Part shown: one piece after another, positions 5,827-6,592 of the stretch
Layout: every line of letters starts with the position of its first letter
How positions within the stretch are numbered: position 1 is the first letter of the stretch
Position numbers and translations under genes: made by a program
Origin: Candidatus Nanopelagicales bacterium
Lineage (GTDB): Bacteria > Actinomycetota > Actinomycetes > S36-B12 > UBA5976
Assembly (NCBI GenBank): GCA_030831445.1
Contig: JAURLB010000184.1
Location: 1-6,592, forward strand
Direction: 5' to 3'
Length of the DNA stretch: 6,592 nt
Notes under the pieces: generated by a model
Told to the model about the DNA's origin: nothing
What the model saw: only the letters and a program-made list of their open reading frames with translations
Database searches by the model: none

Positions 5827-6303
5827 GTGATGCAAAGCATCCAGCTTTCTAATGAAACTGAGGTTCACATCAATGAACCGAGAGTCTTGCAAACAGCAAT
5901 ATTCGCCATGGGTTACATGGGACTTGAAATAGAAACGGAACTCTCAATAAGTTTTATTGATATCGACCAGATGCGACAACTCAATCTTGACTACATGCAA
6001 GAGGATGCCCCCACTGATGTGTTGGCATTCCCTATGGACGAACTCAAACCAGCAGCACCTGGTCAGCGTGCGGAGGTTGGAATTCTGGGCGACTTGGTGT
6101 TTTCGCCGCACTACATCAAAAACCAAGCCGAAAGCCAAAATGCGGAATTTGAAGATGAACTGGACCTCTTAGTAGTGCATGGTGTGCTCCATTGCTTGGG
6201 TTTTGACCACCAAGAGGAAACTGAGCACAAAGAAATGTTTGATCTGCAAGCAGAAATTCTTGAAGCACTGGCAGAATATCGCCTAGGTGAATCAGTTGAG
6301 TAA
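5827..6303 (+). CDS. ybeY: YbeY, rRNA maturation endoribonuclease
   Basis: YbeY is a single-strand-specific, metal-dependent endoribonuclease needed for 16S rRNA 3'-end maturation and, in several bacteria, ribosome quality control. At 158 residues it is normal length. The zinc motif is HGVLHCLGFDH (118-128), with histidines 118, 122 and 128. The conserved DAPTDVLAFPMDE-type block is at 60-72, and GILGDLVFSP (85-94) is also typical. Start: GTG at 5827 is followed directly by ATG at 5830, so the protein may begin at either. It lies one base after the phoH stop (four if the ATG is used), and the next gene begins inside its last codons. Its operon partners PhoH and RsmE also act on RNA or the ribosome, which fits a joint role in 30S maturation. 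Confidence 0.95.
   Translation: MMQSIQLSNETEVHINEPRVLQTAIFAMGYMGLEIETELSISFIDIDQMRQLNLDYMQEDAPTDVLAFPMDELKPAAPGQRAEVGILGDLVFSPHYIKNQAESQNAEFEDELDLLVVHGVLHCLGFDHQEETEHKEMFDLQAEILEALAEYRLGESVE
6285..6290 (+). promoter_or_regulatory. Possible ribosome binding site for the DUF21/CNNM gene
   Basis: AGGTGA at 6285-6290 lies 5 bases before a TTG at 6296, in the frame of the last gene. If used, translation starts at that TTG, not at the GTG (6287) that lies within the site itself, for which no Shine-Dalgarno sequence is seen upstream. Confidence 0.4.
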
Positions 6304-6592
6304 CTACATATTTCTCGTCTCCATGCTCCTAGTAGCTGGACTAGCTTCGGTCATCGAAGCAGCCATATCCCGTACTAGCCTGGCTCGGATTGAAGAGTTA
6401 GAAGAAGAGCAACAGGGCAAATATCGGCGAGCCCTTTGGGTTGTTGAACAAAAAGCGGCCTGCGTAGGTGCGTTTCAGCTCATCTATTTGTTTGCGCTCA
6501 TTGCTACCAGCATTTTCGCCTTACGAATATTTGATGGCTATCTAGAGTTAGATAGAACTATCGGTGACCTCGTCACTTTATTTGCACTTACC
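6287..6592 (+). CDS. DUF21/CNNM (CorC/HlyC-type) membrane protein, 3' end outside window
   Basis: The frame runs open to the right edge, giving the first 102 residues. Two hydrophobic segments are visible (about 7-27 and 57-82), separated by a charged stretch with RIEELEEEQQGKYRRAL (34-50). The first ends in VIEAAISRTSLARIEEL, matching the E-A-A-x-S-R-x-x-x-x-R-x-x-x-L pattern of the DUF21 (CNNM) transmembrane domain. Full proteins of this type carry CBS domains and a CorC/HlyC C-terminal domain and are linked to magnesium export; those parts would lie beyond the window. Position right after ybeY is the usual place of a CorC-like gene in actinobacteria and supports the call. The start is uncertain: GTG at 6287 (17-bp overlap with ybeY) is the longest choice, while TTG at 6296 (8-bp overlap) has a better RBS. 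An ATG at 6323 would cut the first helix. Confidence 0.82.
   Translation, partial: MNQLSNYIFLVSMLLVAGLASVIEAAISRTSLARIEELEEEQQGKYRRALWVVEQKAACVGAFQLIYLFALIATSIFALRIFDGYLELDRTIGDLVTLFALT

Noticed and set aside
6327..6345. Short CTAG repeats (CCTAGTAGCTGGACTAG) near the start of the DUF21/CNNM gene
   Set aside because: The complementary arms are only a few bases long and lie in coding sequence for the first membrane helix; nothing beyond chance is indicated.
1..6592. A novel defence, mobile or biosynthetic system
   Set aside because: Every stretch longer than about 110 bases is accounted for by a recognisable housekeeping gene, in an order known from actinobacteria. No recombinase, toxin-antitoxin pair, repeat array or unexplained large frame was seen.

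Overview
The window is 6592 bp of densely coding bacterial chromosome with moderate to low GC (by eye in the mid-40s percent). Gene content and order point to an actinobacterium: hemW, a Tic20-like membrane gene, hrcA, dnaJ2, rsmE, HIT, phoH, ybeY, then a DUF21/CNNM membrane gene. An hrcA-dnaJ2 pair leading into rsmE, phoH, ybeY and a CorC-like gene is the known actinobacterial arrangement. The low GC suggests a genome-streamlined lineage such as freshwater acI (Nanopelagicales-type) actinobacteria; this placement is inference. No mobile element, tRNA, rRNA, CRISPR array or phage gene is visible.

Layout. Positions 2-1162 hold most of hemW on the + strand, open at the left edge of the window. 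It converges with a small membrane-protein gene on the - strand (1176-1550). The 13-bp gap between their stops holds part of a perfect 16-bp stem-loop (1131-1166) that probably ends transcription from both sides. Positions 1551-1656 are a divergent intergenic region with a perfect CIRCE operator (1616-1642). From 1657 to the right edge, seven + strand genes are packed with gaps of 0-1 bp or short overlaps: hrcA, dnaJ2, rsmE, a HIT-family gene, phoH, ybeY and the truncated start of a DUF21/CNNM gene. They look like one translationally coupled operon.

How the genes fit together. HrcA represses through CIRCE and so should control its own operon. Under it lie a DnaJ co-chaperone and a set of RNA and ribosome factors: RsmE methylates 16S rRNA U1498, YbeY is the rRNA-processing metal-dependent endoribonuclease, and PhoH is its usual ATPase neighbour. 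The layout therefore links a heat-shock repressor to ribosome maturation and quality control. HemW (heme handling) is a separate transcription unit.

This is a conserved housekeeping region. I found no credible undescribed system. The most useful points for follow-up are the operon-wide reach of CIRCE, the terminator-like hairpin built into the hemW coding end, and a second hairpin inside rsmE.
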